Assembly (NCBI RefSeq): GCF_016861975.1
Contig: NZ_BOMB01000028.1
Location: forward strand, 1 to 64,000
Source: Actinocatenispora rupis
GTDB lineage: Bacteria; Actinomycetota; Actinomycetes; Mycobacteriales; Micromonosporaceae
DNA: 64,000 nucleotides
Reading direction: 5' to 3'
A model generated the notes under the pieces. It was not told the DNA's origin, did not search any database, and saw only the letters and a list, made by a program, of their open reading frames with translations. Shown one piece after another: positions 18,837 through 27,245 of this stretch; positions within the stretch are counted from its first letter, which is position 1, and every line of letters begins with the position of its first letter. Position numbers and translations under genes: made by a program.

Positions 18837-19412
18837 TCAGTCGTCGTCCTCGCCGGGCTCCGGGTAGAGGTAGAAGCGGATCCGCATGGCGCGGGCCCCG
18901 GGCGGCGCCTCGTCGATCCGGTGCCCGTACCGGAACAGCAGCTTCTGGTACTCGGCGTGGAACTCGGCGAACTCCTCCGGCGTGAGGTGGGTGCCGCCGC
19001 GGGACCAGGTGGTCCAGGGGTGGTCGCGGTCCCAGTTCGCGGCGAGGTTGTCGACGATGCCGGCGATGTCGCGCGCGTCGGACGCCAGCTTGCGCCGGGT
19101 GACCTGCTCGATGACGGCCCGGTCGGCGGGGTCCATGCCGGTCGGGTCGGGCGTCTCCCAACTGGTGTTGGTGCGCCGCCACCAGCGTTCGCGGTGGTTG
19201 CCGCGCTCCGGCACGTCCTCGATGTACCCGTACCGCTCCAGCTGGCGGAGGTGGTAGCTGAGGGTGCCGGTGTTCTGGCCGAGCCGGGTGGCGAGCGTCG
19301 AGGAGTTGACCGTGCCCGCCCGGTCCAGCTCGCGCATGATCCGGCGGCGCAACGGATGCGTCAGCGCCTTGAGCGTCTCGGGGTCGGCGACGCGGCGTAC
19401 GTGCTCCGGCAT
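18837..19412 (-). CDS. ArsR-type winged-helix transcriptional regulator
   Basis: A 191-residue regulator. Residues about 10-85 form an ArsR-like winged helix (TLKALTHPLRRRIMREL, NTGTLSYHLRQLERYGYI). The C-terminal half is helical and acidic with no Cys-based metal site, so it is more like the HTH_20 group than a metal sensor. It converges head-on with the permease gene (stop codons adjacent) and is divergent to the membrane protein at 19499, its likely target. Confidence 0.9.
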   Translation of the reverse strand: MPEHVRRVADPETLKALTHPLRRRIMRELDRAGTVNSSTLATRLGQNTGTLSYHLRQLERYGYIEDVPERGNHRERWWRRTNTSWETPDPTGMDPADRAVIEQVTRRKLASDARDIAGIVDNLAANWDRDHPWTTWSRGGTHLTPEEFAEFHAEYQKLLFRYGHRIDEAPPGARAMRIRFYLYPEPGEDDD

Positions 19413-19430
19413 GGCCCCTAGGGTACATCT

Positions 19431-19460
19431 ACAGACATCTGTTTGCAGAGATTCCTCTGC
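19431..19460. promoter_or_regulatory. Candidate operator between ArsR-type regulator and membrane protein
   Basis: ACAGACATCTGT (19431-19442, 5-bp arms) is followed at once by GCAGAGATTCCTCTGC (19445-19460, perfect 6-bp arms). Both lie in the 86-bp divergent spacer. Assignment to the adjacent regulator is inference. Confidence 0.5.
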
Positions 19461-19498
19461 GGTCTTGCTACGGTGGGCGTGGACACCGAGGAGGACGC

Positions 19499-19957
19499 AT
19501 GAGTACGGACCGGAGACCGGCGCCGACCGGGCACCAGCATCACGTACACCTGTTGCACCGCAACGGATCCGCTCGCGTACCCGGCGGTCCGGGTCGGCGG
19601 CTGGTGGGCACCGCGTTCGGCGTCGCGGCGGTCGTGATGGTGCCGTGGATGCTGATGCTGTCCCGCACCCTGCCGGAAAGTACGCGGGCGCGGCACTGGT
19701 CGCTGGCGTGGATCGGCTTCGACGCCGTCCTCGCGATCGGGCTCGCCGCCACCGGGTTCCTCGCCTGGCGCCGGCACAGCGGACTCGTCGTCGCCGCGAC
19801 CGCCACCGGCACCCTGCTCGTCGTCGACGCCTGGTTCGACGTCATCACCTCGGCGCCCGGCGCCGACCTCACCCAGGCGCTGCTGCTCGCCACCTGCTGC
19901 GAACTCCCGGTCGCCGCCGCCTGCCTCACCGTCGGCCTGCTCGCCCGCCGCCGCTGA
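19499..19957 (+). CDS. Small membrane protein of unknown function
   Basis: A 152-residue protein with a His-rich polar N-terminus (GHQHHVHLLHRNG) and four hydrophobic helices: VGTAFGVAAVVMVPWMLMLS, SLAWIGFDAVLAIGLAATG, VAATATGTLLVVDAWFDVIT and the C-terminal helix. No catalytic motif. Divergent to the ArsR-type regulator, which probably controls it. ATG at 19499 follows GGAGGA. Confidence 0.8.
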   Translation: MSTDRRPAPTGHQHHVHLLHRNGSARVPGGPGRRLVGTAFGVAAVVMVPWMLMLSRTLPESTRARHWSLAWIGFDAVLAIGLAATGFLAWRRHSGLVVAATATGTLLVVDAWFDVITSAPGADLTQALLLATCCELPVAAACLTVGLLARRR

Positions 19958-20005
19958 CCGGCAGCGCCGGAAACCCTTGCACGGCAAGCGATTCCGGCCG
20001 TGACG

Positions 20006-20806
20006 TCAGGACTTCACCAGCGCCACGAAACCCGGGAGTACCTCGGCCAGGGGTGCGGCCTCCGGATGCCAGGCGCGCTCCCACTCCAGCGAGAGCCAGC
20101 CCGCGTACCCGCGGGACCGCAGCTCGCCCAGCACCTCGCCGAGCGGCAACACCCCCGTACCGGGCGCGACCGGCGCCTTCTCGTCCGCCGACGGAATGTC
20201 CTTGAGCTGCACGTACGCCAGCCACGGCGCGACGGTCGCCGCGGACTCGGCCGGCGTCTCGCCACCGAGCCAGGTGTGCATGACGTCCCAGATCACACCC
20301 AGCGGTACTCCGTCCACAGTGGACACCCCGGCCGCGTCGGCCGCCGCCGCCACCACCCGTACGGCATCGTCGGCGCGGCGGTGCGAGTCGTGCGTCTCCA
20401 GCAGTACGCCGACGTTCGCGGCGCGGGCGGCCTCGGCCACCGCCGCCAGCCGGCGTACCGCGCGGTCGTCGGCGACCGGGGACGGCGTCCCGCCACCCGG
20501 AAAGACCCGCACGTACCGCGCGCCGAGCGTCGCCGCCGCCTCGATGTGGCGATGCAGGTCGGCGACCACCTCGCCGTCGTCCGCCTCCCCCGCCACCCGG
20601 ATGTACGAGTCCAGCGCCAGCGGCGTGATCCCGTTGTCCCGCAACCGATCCCCGGTCTCGGCGAGCTGTCGCGCGGACAGTCCGGGGTGGATCGGCTCAC
20701 CGTCCGCGTACCGGAACTCGACGCCCGTGCAGCCCGACCCGGTCGCGAGACCGATCACCTCGTCCAACGGCAGGCCGGGACAACCGAGCGTGGCGAACGC
20801 GATCAC
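20006..20806 (-). CDS. Sugar phosphate isomerase/epimerase (AP-endonuclease family 2 fold)
   Basis: A 266-residue TIM-barrel protein with VIAFATLGCPG at the N-terminus, GVEFRYADG, RYVRVFPGGG, LLETHDSH and a late GWLSLEWERAWHPE carrying a metal-binding Glu. GTG at 20806 follows GGAGG and overlaps the LacI stop by GTGA, so the two are translationally coupled. It faces away from the dehydrogenase operon across a shared regulatory region. Probably an isomerase in the same sugar or cyclitol catabolism. Confidence 0.88.
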   Translation of the reverse strand: MIAFATLGCPGLPLDEVIGLATGSGCTGVEFRYADGEPIHPGLSARQLAETGDRLRDNGITPLALDSYIRVAGEADDGEVVADLHRHIEAAATLGARYVRVFPGGGTPSPVADDRAVRRLAAVAEAARAANVGVLLETHDSHRRADDAVRVVAAAADAAGVSTVDGVPLGVIWDVMHTWLGGETPAESAATVAPWLAYVQLKDIPSADEKAPVAPGTGVLPLGEVLGELRSRGYAGWLSLEWERAWHPEAAPLAEVLPGFVALVKS

Positions 20807-21831
20807 GGGCGTACCTCCGCGGTGCTGGCGCGCAGCACGACCTCGGCGTCGACGCGGACCACCCGCGGCTCGGCCGACTCCGCGCGCGAATCGAGTACGA
20901 GGTCGAGGGCGCGCGCGCCCATCTCCTCCAACGGCAGCCGTACCGTCGACAACGGCGGCGCAAGATCCCGTACGGTCGGGATGTCGTCGAAACCGGCCAG
21001 CGACACCCGGCCCGGCACCGCGACGTGCAGATCGCGCAGCGCCGCCAACGCACCGATCGCCATCACGTCCGACAGCGCGACCACGCACGTCACCTCGTCG
21101 AGTACGCCCGACTCGTGCAGCCGGCGGACCGCCTCGTAGCCGCCGTCCCGGGTGAAACCGCCGTCCGCGACCCGGTGGTTCGGCAACTTCGCCGCCGCCC
21201 GACCCAACTCGTGCCGGAACCCCAGGTACCGGTCCCGCACCGTCAACAGATGCTCCGGCCCCGTGATCAGCGCGAAGTCCCGGTGCCCCAGCTCCAGCAG
21301 CGCGCGGGCCAGCGCACGCGCACCACCCTGGTTGTCCGGCAACACCGTGTCCACCTCGAACCGGTGCTGACTCACCACCGCCACCCGGCCACCGCCCGCC
21401 TGGTACGACGCCAGCGCCGTGCGCAACAGCTCCGTACGCTCCCGGTCGTGGTAGCCCGAGCCCGCCAGGATGATCGCCTGCGCGCGCTGCTGGTGCAGCA
21501 TCCGCACGTACGCCAGCTCCCGGTCCGGATCCCGGAACGTGCACGACATCATCACCAGCAGGTCGTTCTCCGCCGCATGCCGCATCGCGCCGCCGGCGAT
21601 CGCCGCGAAGTACGGATCGCTCACGTCGTGCAGGACCACGCCGACGCTCGCCGTGTGGTTGCCGGCCAGCGCCTGCGCGTGCGCGTTCGGCGTGTACCGC
21701 AGCTCCGACGCGGCGGCGACCACCTTCTCCCGCAGGTCGGCGCGGACCACCCGGGTACTCCCGTTGAGCACCCGGGACGCGGTGGCCAGCGAGACACCCG
21801 CCTGCCGCGCCACCTCGGCGAGAGTCGCCAC
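20803..21831 (-). CDS. LacI-family transcriptional repressor
   Basis: A 342-residue regulator. The N-terminal LacI helix-turn-helix reads ATLAEVARQAGVSLATASRV, with the hinge near 50-58 (AHAQALAG). The periplasmic-binding-like sensor domain follows (VGVVLHDVSDPYF, FALITGPEHL, SLAGFDDIPT). GTG at 21831. It is the first gene of a two-gene operon with the isomerase and is divergent to the Gfo/Idh operon. Two LacI-type operators sit in the shared promoter region. Confidence 0.94.
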   Translation of the reverse strand: MATLAEVARQAGVSLATASRVLNGSTRVVRADLREKVVAAASELRYTPNAHAQALAGNHTASVGVVLHDVSDPYFAAIAGGAMRHAAENDLLVMMSCTFRDPDRELAYVRMLHQQRAQAIILAGSGYHDRERTELLRTALASYQAGGGRVAVVSQHRFEVDTVLPDNQGGARALARALLELGHRDFALITGPEHLLTVRDRYLGFRHELGRAAAKLPNHRVADGGFTRDGGYEAVRRLHESGVLDEVTCVVALSDVMAIGALAALRDLHVAVPGRVSLAGFDDIPTVRDLAPPLSTVRLPLEEMGARALDLVLDSRAESAEPRVVRVDAEVVLRASTAEVRP

Positions 21832-21952
21832 GTGCCTTCCCCCTTGTGAGAACGTCGCCCGCCCCGGGTCGCCTGGGACATCCCTACCATCCGCCGGACA
21901 TGCCGGAGCTGTGGGGCGTGCTTGACCCGCCGGGGCGATCAGTCTACGGTAC

Positions 21953-21981
21953 GGCAAGCGCTTTCCAAGCAAACGCTTTCC
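21953..21981. promoter_or_regulatory. Two tandem LacI-type operators
   Basis: AAGCGCTT (21956-21963) and AAACGCTT (21971-21978) are embedded in near-identical 14-mers (GGCAAGCGCTTTCC and AGCAAACGCTTTCC) 15 bp apart. AA(G/A)CGCTT with a central CG matches the core recognised by many LacI-family proteins. The position between the LacI gene and the dehydrogenase operon supports control of both. Confidence 0.75.
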
Positions 21982-22006
21982 GTGTGTCGTAATCGACCAA
22001 AGCGGA

Positions 22007-22064
22007 CATTGTCCAACTGTTCAACAGTTGGACAATGACACAGTTGAACAATTGGACAATGTCG
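22007..22064. repeat. TTGTTCAA-family palindrome
   Basis: CATTGTCCAACTG (22007-22019) and CAGTTGGACAATG (22025-22037) make a perfect 13-bp stem with a 5-nt loop. A second half-copy, CAGTTGAACAATTGGACAATG, follows at 22040. It is A+T-rich within a G+C-rich region and lies just upstream of the dehydrogenase start. Confidence 0.9.
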
Positions 22065-22093
22065 TTTTTGGGCTGTTTCGACGGGAGGACCTC

Positions 22094-23245
22094 GTGCCAG
22101 TACGCGAGATCGGCATCGCGATGAACGGTGTCACCGGCCGGATGGGGTACCGGCAGCATCTGGTGCGGTCGATCCTCGCGATCCGCGAGCAGGGCGGCGT
22201 CGAGCTGCCGGACGGTACGCGGATCGTGCCGGTGCCGATCCTGGTGGGCCGCAACGAGGAGAAGGTGCGCGGCATCGCGGAGCGGCACGGCATCTCCAGG
22301 TACGGCACGGATCTGGGCGCGGTGCTGGCGGACCCGACGGTCGAGGTGTACTTCGACGCGCAGGTGACGTCGGCGCGGGAGAAGGCGATCCTGGCGGCGA
22401 TCGCGGCGGGCAAGCACGTGTACACGGAGAAGCCGGTGGCGGAGACGGTGTCGGGCGCGGTCGCGTTGGCGCGGGCGGCGCGGGACGCGGGGATCCGGGA
22501 CGGCGTGGTGATGGACAAGCTGTTCCTGCCGGGTCTGCGGAAGCTGCGGCGGCTGATCGAGGGCGGGTTCTTCGGCCGGATCCTGTCGGTACGCGGGGAG
22601 TTCGGCTACTGGGTGTTCGAGGGTGACTGGCAGGAGGCGCAGCGCCCGTCGTGGAACTACCGGGCGGCGGACGGCGGCGGCATCGTGCTGGACATGTTCG
22701 CGCACTGGAACTACGTGCTGGAGACGCTGTTCGGCCGGGTGGAGGCGGTGACGGCGCGGGCGGTGACGCACATTCCGGAGCGGGTGGACGAGCACGGCGC
22801 GGCGTACGCGGCGGATGCGGACGACGCGGCGTACGGGATCTTCGAGCTGGCGGGCGGGATCGTCGCGCAGGTGAACTCGTCGTGGTGCGTGCGGGTGAAC
22901 CGGGACGAGCTGGTCGAGTTCCAGGTCGACGGTACGGAGGGGTCGGCGGTGGCGGGGTTGCGCCGGTGCCGTGTCCAGCACCGGGCGACGACGCCGAAGC
23001 CGGTGTGGAATCCGGATCTGGCGACGCCGGAGCCGTTCCGGGAGCAGTGGCAGGAGGTCCCGGACAACACGGAGTTCGACAACGGGTTCAAGGTGCAGTG
23101 GGAGGAGTACCTGCGGCACGTGGTGACGGGTTCGCCGTTCCCGTACGACTTCGCGGCGGCGGCGCGGGGTGTGCAGCTGGCCGAGCTGGGGTACGCGAGT
23201 TCGCGGGACGGGCGGCGGATGGCCGTGCCCGAGATCGAGCTGTGA
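22094..23245 (+). CDS. Gfo/Idh/MocA-family oxidoreductase
   Basis: A 383-residue NAD(P)-dependent dehydrogenase of sugars or cyclitols. The Rossmann start is IGIAMNGVTGRMGYR rather than the common GxGxxG. The catalytic Lys is in YTEKPVAET near residue 117. The C-terminal beta-sheet domain is of normal length. GTG at 22094 follows GGGAGG. First gene of a three-gene operon (dehydrogenase, DUF993, isomerase) under the tandem LacI sites. Confidence 0.9.
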   Translation: MPVREIGIAMNGVTGRMGYRQHLVRSILAIREQGGVELPDGTRIVPVPILVGRNEEKVRGIAERHGISRYGTDLGAVLADPTVEVYFDAQVTSAREKAILAAIAAGKHVYTEKPVAETVSGAVALARAARDAGIRDGVVMDKLFLPGLRKLRRLIEGGFFGRILSVRGEFGYWVFEGDWQEAQRPSWNYRAADGGGIVLDMFAHWNYVLETLFGRVEAVTARAVTHIPERVDEHGAAYAADADDAAYGIFELAGGIVAQVNSSWCVRVNRDELVEFQVDGTEGSAVAGLRRCRVQHRATTPKPVWNPDLATPEPFREQWQEVPDNTEFDNGFKVQWEEYLRHVVTGSPFPYDFAAAARGVQLAELGYASSRDGRRMAVPEIEL

Positions 23246-23253
23246 GGGGTTCC

Positions 23254-24402
23254 GTGCAGATCTCACTGCCCACTGTGGACGGTTCGCTGGCACCGTACAC
23301 GCTGCGGGACACCGTGTCGTGGCCGAGGCCGGACGGTACGGCGAGCGCCCGGGTCGCGTACGCGGCGGCGCATGTGGTGGCGGATCCGTTGGGGGACAAC
23401 GTTCCTGGCGCGCCGGCGGTGGTGGACTGGGACGCGACGCTGGCGTACCGGCGGCATCTGTGGTCGTACGGGCTGGGCGTGGCGGACGCGATGGACACGG
23501 CGCAGCGCGGGATGGGGCTGGACTGGGCGGCGACCCGGGAGCTGATCCGGCGGTCGGCGGCGGAGGCGAAGGCGACGCCGGGTGCGCTGCTCGGCTGTGG
23601 CGCCGGCACCGACCACGCGCCGGCCAGTCTGTCCACTGTGGATGAGGTGGTCGCGGCGTACGAGCAGCAGGTCGGGGTGGTGGAGGACGCCGGCGCGACG
23701 GTGATCCTGATGGCCAGCCGGCAGCTCGCCCGGATCGCCCGCGGCCCCGAGGACTACGCCGAGGTGTACGGGCGGCTGTTGGGGCAGGTGCGGCGGCCGG
23801 TGATCCTGCACTGGCTGGGCGAGATGTTCGATCCGGCCCTCGCCGGGTACTGGGGGTCGACGGACGTCGCCGCGGCGACCGCGACGTTCCTGGACATCAT
23901 CCGGGCGCATTCGTCCACTGTGGACGGTGTGAAGGTGTCGCTGCTGGACGCCGGGCACGAGGTGGCGCTGCGCGCCGCGCTGCCGGCGGGCGTACGGCTC
24001 TACACCGGGGACGACTTCAACTATCCGTCGCTGATCGAGTCCGGATCCCATGCGCTGCTGGGCATCTTCGACGCGATCGCGCCCGCCGCGTCGGTCGCGC
24101 TCGGCGCGCTCGCGGCCGGCGACACCGACCGGTACCGCGCGGTCCTCGACCCGACCGTACCGTTGTCGCGGCACGTGTTCGGCGCGCCGACGTACCACTA
24201 CAAGACCGGGATCGTGTTCCTGGCCTGGCTTGCCGGCCACCAGCCGGCGTTCACGATGGTCGGCGGGATGCAGAGCGCGCGCAGCCTGCCGCACCTGGCC
24301 GAGACGTTCCGGCTGGCCGACGCCGCCGGGCTGCTGCCCGACCCGTACCTGGCGGTCGCGCGGATGCGGAAAGTCCTTGCGCTGCACGGGATCGAGGGGT
24401 GA
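23254..24402 (+). CDS. DUF993 family protein (dihydrodipicolinate synthase-like barrel)
   Basis: A 382-residue protein matching the DUF993 group, related to the DapA/NAL aldolase superfamily. Features include GLGVADAMDTAQRGMGLDW, the barrel strand VILMASRQLA, ILHWLGEMFDP near the middle and VKVSLLDAGHE, where the Lys could be the Schiff-base residue. GTG at 23254 has GAGGGG upstream; GTG at 23242, overlapping the previous stop, is an alternative. Probably a retro-aldol or hydrolase step in the same pathway; substrate not known. Confidence 0.85.
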   Translation: MQISLPTVDGSLAPYTLRDTVSWPRPDGTASARVAYAAAHVVADPLGDNVPGAPAVVDWDATLAYRRHLWSYGLGVADAMDTAQRGMGLDWAATRELIRRSAAEAKATPGALLGCGAGTDHAPASLSTVDEVVAAYEQQVGVVEDAGATVILMASRQLARIARGPEDYAEVYGRLLGQVRRPVILHWLGEMFDPALAGYWGSTDVAAATATFLDIIRAHSSTVDGVKVSLLDAGHEVALRAALPAGVRLYTGDDFNYPSLIESGSHALLGIFDAIAPAASVALGALAAGDTDRYRAVLDPTVPLSRHVFGAPTYHYKTGIVFLAWLAGHQPAFTMVGGMQSARSLPHLAETFRLADAAGLLPDPYLAVARMRKVLALHGIEG

Positions 24403-25292
24403 GCGGCGTGGACCTCGACGTCCCCACCGGTACGCCCGCGGCGGTGCCGACGCCGCAGCCGGGTGATCCGCGGCTCGCGCGGCTGTCGCTGAACCAGAAG
24501 ACGGTGAACCGGCTCGGCGTCGCCGAGGCCACCGATCTCTGCGTACGCCACGGGTTCGGCGCGATCGGGCTGTGGCGCGAGCCGGTCGCCGAGATCGGTA
24601 CCGCGCGTGCCGCCCGGCTGGTACGGGACGCCGGGTTGCGCGTCTCGTCGCTGTGCCGCGGCGGTTTCCTCACCGCCGCCGACGAGGCCGGGCGTACCGC
24701 GGCGCTCGACGACAACCGGCGCGCGATCGACGAGGCGGCCGCGCTCGGCACCGACACCCTGGTACTCGTGGTCGGCGGGCTGCCGGCCGGTTCGCGGGAC
24801 CTGGCCGGAGCGCGGCAGCGGGTCGCCGACGCGCTCGCAGTCCTGGTGCCGGTGGCCGCCGACGCCGGCGTGCGCCTCGCGCTGGAACCGATGCACCCGA
24901 TGTTCTGCGCCGACCGCGGCGTACTGTCCACAATGGAGCAGTCGCTCGCGGTGGCCGCACCGTACCCGGCGTCGCAGGTCGGCGTCGTGGTCGACACGTA
25001 CCACGTGTGGTGGGATCCGGCGGCGTACCAACAGATCGCGCGCGCGGCGGGCCGGATCGCGTCGTTCCAGGTGTGCGACTGGGTGGTGCCGCTGCCCGCG
25101 GACACCCTGCTGGGGCGCGGCATGATGGGCGACGGGACCATCGACTTCCGGAGCTTCCGCCGCGCCGTCGACGCCGCCGGGTACGACGGGGACATCGAGG
25201 TGGAGATCTTCAACGCCGACGTCTGGGCCGCCGATCCCGACGCCGTCGCCGCGACCGTCGCCCGGCGGTACGTGACCGAGGTGCTCGACTGA
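24399..25292 (+). CDS. Sugar phosphate isomerase/epimerase
   Basis: A 297-residue TIM-barrel protein of the xylose-isomerase-like family. Metal ligands are suggested by LALEPMHPMF (Glu near 166), VVVDTYHVWWDP (Asp, His) and IEVEIFNADVW (Glu near 269). Its GTG at 24399 overlaps the DUF993 stop by GTGA. Last gene of the operon. Together with the dehydrogenase it suggests an oxidation-isomerisation route for a sugar or inositol derivative. Confidence 0.88.
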   Translation: MSGVDLDVPTGTPAAVPTPQPGDPRLARLSLNQKTVNRLGVAEATDLCVRHGFGAIGLWREPVAEIGTARAARLVRDAGLRVSSLCRGGFLTAADEAGRTAALDDNRRAIDEAAALGTDTLVLVVGGLPAGSRDLAGARQRVADALAVLVPVAADAGVRLALEPMHPMFCADRGVLSTMEQSLAVAAPYPASQVGVVVDTYHVWWDPAAYQQIARAAGRIASFQVCDWVVPLPADTLLGRGMMGDGTIDFRSFRRAVDAAGYDGDIEVEIFNADVWAADPDAVAATVARRYVTEVLD

Positions 25293-25359
25293 GCGCGGCG
25301 CCAGCGCGACGACCGAAAGCCGCCAGCCGTCGGCGTTCCGGCGACACAGACTGGACCGC

Positions 25360-26031
25360 GTGAGCCGACACGCCCCGATCGAACCCTCCATCCTGTACTT
25401 CGGCACCCCGGTGGTGCTCATCTCCACGCGCAACGAGGACGGCACGCCGAACCTCGCGCCGATGTCGTCGGCGTTCTGGCTGGGTTGGCGCGCGATGCTC
25501 GGCCTCGGCGCGCGCTCGCAGACCGCCCGGAACATGGCTCGTACCAGGGAATGCGTGCTGAACCTGCCGTCCGACGCGATGGCGGACGCGGTCGACCGGC
25601 TGGCGCTCACGACCGGCACGTACCCGGTGCCGCCGACGAAGCTGGAGCGCGGCTACCGGTACGAGCCGGACAAGTTCGGTCGCGCCGGGCTCACCCCCGA
25701 ACCCGCCGAGACGGTACGCCCGCCGCGCGTCGCCGAGTGCCCGGTGACGATGGAGGCGGTCGTCGAGGCCGCGCACCCGGTCGCCGACGAGGCCGACGAC
25801 CTGCGCGGCGGCATCCTCGCGTTCGAGGTACGGATCCTGCGCGTGCACGTACACGACGGGATTCGCTTGCGCGGCAAGGAGAACCACATCGACCCGGACG
25901 CGTGGCGCCCGCTCATCATGAGCTTCCAGCAGCTGTACGGGCTCGGCCCCCGGGTACGCGAGTCAACGCTCGCCCGCATCCCCGAGCACCTGTACCGCAG
26001 CTCCGACGTGGACCGCGCCGCCCTCGCCTGA
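25360..26031 (+). CDS. Flavin reductase-like domain protein
   Basis: A 223-residue FMN-binding split-barrel protein. The N-terminal IEPSILYFGTPVVLISTRNE and NLAPMSSAFWLGW match the Flavin_Reduct domain; RECVLNLPSDAM and GILAFEVRILRVHVHDG form later strands. GTG start at 25360. It probably supplies reduced flavin or acts as a flavoenzyme; no partner oxygenase is adjacent. It converges on the MDR gene at a strong palindrome. Confidence 0.85.
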   Translation: MSRHAPIEPSILYFGTPVVLISTRNEDGTPNLAPMSSAFWLGWRAMLGLGARSQTARNMARTRECVLNLPSDAMADAVDRLALTTGTYPVPPTKLERGYRYEPDKFGRAGLTPEPAETVRPPRVAECPVTMEAVVEAAHPVADEADDLRGGILAFEVRILRVHVHDGIRLRGKENHIDPDAWRPLIMSFQQLYGLGPRVRESTLARIPEHLYRSSDVDRAALA

Positions 26032-26040
26032 TCCCCCGCG

Positions 26041-26165
26041 ACCGTCCTGTTCGGACCGTCCGAACAGGACGGTCGGGCAGGCCGAAGATATCGACGAAAC
26101 TGTCCGAACAGGACGGTCAGGACAGCCACGCGACAGCCGAGTCCGCTCCGTCCGAACAGGACTGT
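26041..26165. terminator. Perfect hairpin plus repeated arm copies at a convergent junction
   Basis: ACCGTCCTGTTCGGA (26041-26055) and TCCGAACAGGACGGT (26059-26073) form a perfect 15-bp stem with a 3-nt loop. The right arm recurs alone at 26102-26116 and, with one change, at 26151-26165. The hairpin should act as a bidirectional terminator; the extra arms could form alternative stems. Confidence 0.88.
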
Positions 26166-26182
26166 CGGGGCGGGAAACCCCG

Positions 26183-27187
26183 TCAGGGCAGGCGAACGAG
26201 CATCTTCCCCAGGTTGTCGCCGCGCAGTACGCCGAGGAACGCGTCCGGTGCCTGCGCCAGCCCGTCCACGAACGTCTCCCGGTACACCAGCGACCCGTCC
26301 CGCAGCCAGCCGCCCACCCGCGACACGAACTCCGGCCGCAGGTCCGCGTGGTCGCGTACCAGGAAGCCGCGCAGCGTCAACCGCCAGCCGATCATCCGCG
26401 CCAGGTTCCGCGGCCCCGGCGGCGCCGACGTCTCGTTGTACGCGGAGATCGCCCCGCACAGCGCCGCCCGCCCGTGCACCCGCAGCTGCCCGACCGCGGC
26501 CTCCAGGTGATCGCCGCCCACGTTGTCGAAGTACACGTCGATGCCGTCCGGCGCCGCCGCGCGCAGCTGCTCCGCCACCGGCCCGTCGTGGTAGTCGAAC
26601 GCCGCGTCGAAGCCCAGCTCACCGGTCACGTGCGCGACCTTCGCCGCCGACCCCGCGCTGCCGACCACCCGGCCCGCGCCGAGCAGCCGCGCGAACTGCC
26701 CCGCCGCGCTGCCCACCGCACCCGCGGCGCCCGACACGAACACCACGTCGCCCGGTTGCAGCGCCGCCACCGCCACCAGCCCCGCGTACGCGGTCAGGCC
26801 CGTCATGCCCAGGATCCCCAGGTACGCCGACGCCGGCGCCACGGCCGGATCCACCCGCACCGCGTGCCCGGCGTCGAGCACCGCGTACTCCCGCCAGCCG
26901 GAACCGTGCAGGACCAGGTCACCGGGCGACAGGTCGGGGCTGCGCGACTCGACGACCTCGCCGACCGCGCCACCCTCCAACGGCGCACCCACCTGGAACG
27001 GCGCCACGTACGACTCGACGTCGTTCATCCGACCCCGCATGTACGGGTCCACCGACATCAGCGTGTTGCGTACGAGGACCTGGCCGTCGGCCGGCGCGGG
27101 CACCTCCGCGGTCACCAGGTCGAAGTTCTCCGCCGTCGGCCAGCCGCGCGGACGCGACGCCAACCTGATCTCCCGGCTCGCCACCAT
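26183..27187 (-). CDS. Zinc-independent MDR oxidoreductase (CurA-like)
   Basis: A 334-residue NADPH-dependent reductase of the leukotriene-B4-dehydrogenase/CurA type. It has SVDPYMRGRMND near 45, the coenzyme loop VSGAAGAVGSAAGQ near 151, VYFDNVGGDHLEAA and the late LVYRETFVDGL. No structural-zinc Cys cluster is seen. Likely reduces enones or related carbonyls. ATG at 27187. Confidence 0.92.
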   Translation of the reverse strand: MVASREIRLASRPRGWPTAENFDLVTAEVPAPADGQVLVRNTLMSVDPYMRGRMNDVESYVAPFQVGAPLEGGAVGEVVESRSPDLSPGDLVLHGSGWREYAVLDAGHAVRVDPAVAPASAYLGILGMTGLTAYAGLVAVAALQPGDVVFVSGAAGAVGSAAGQFARLLGAGRVVGSAGSAAKVAHVTGELGFDAAFDYHDGPVAEQLRAAAPDGIDVYFDNVGGDHLEAAVGQLRVHGRAALCGAISAYNETSAPPGPRNLARMIGWRLTLRGFLVRDHADLRPEFVSRVGGWLRDGSLVYRETFVDGLAQAPDAFLGVLRGDNLGKMLVRLP

Positions 27188-27245
27188 TCCCCGAGCTTAG
27201 AGGCCCGCCCGGCGCCCCGCCCGCCGTCCGGCCAGGCCCGCCGGG

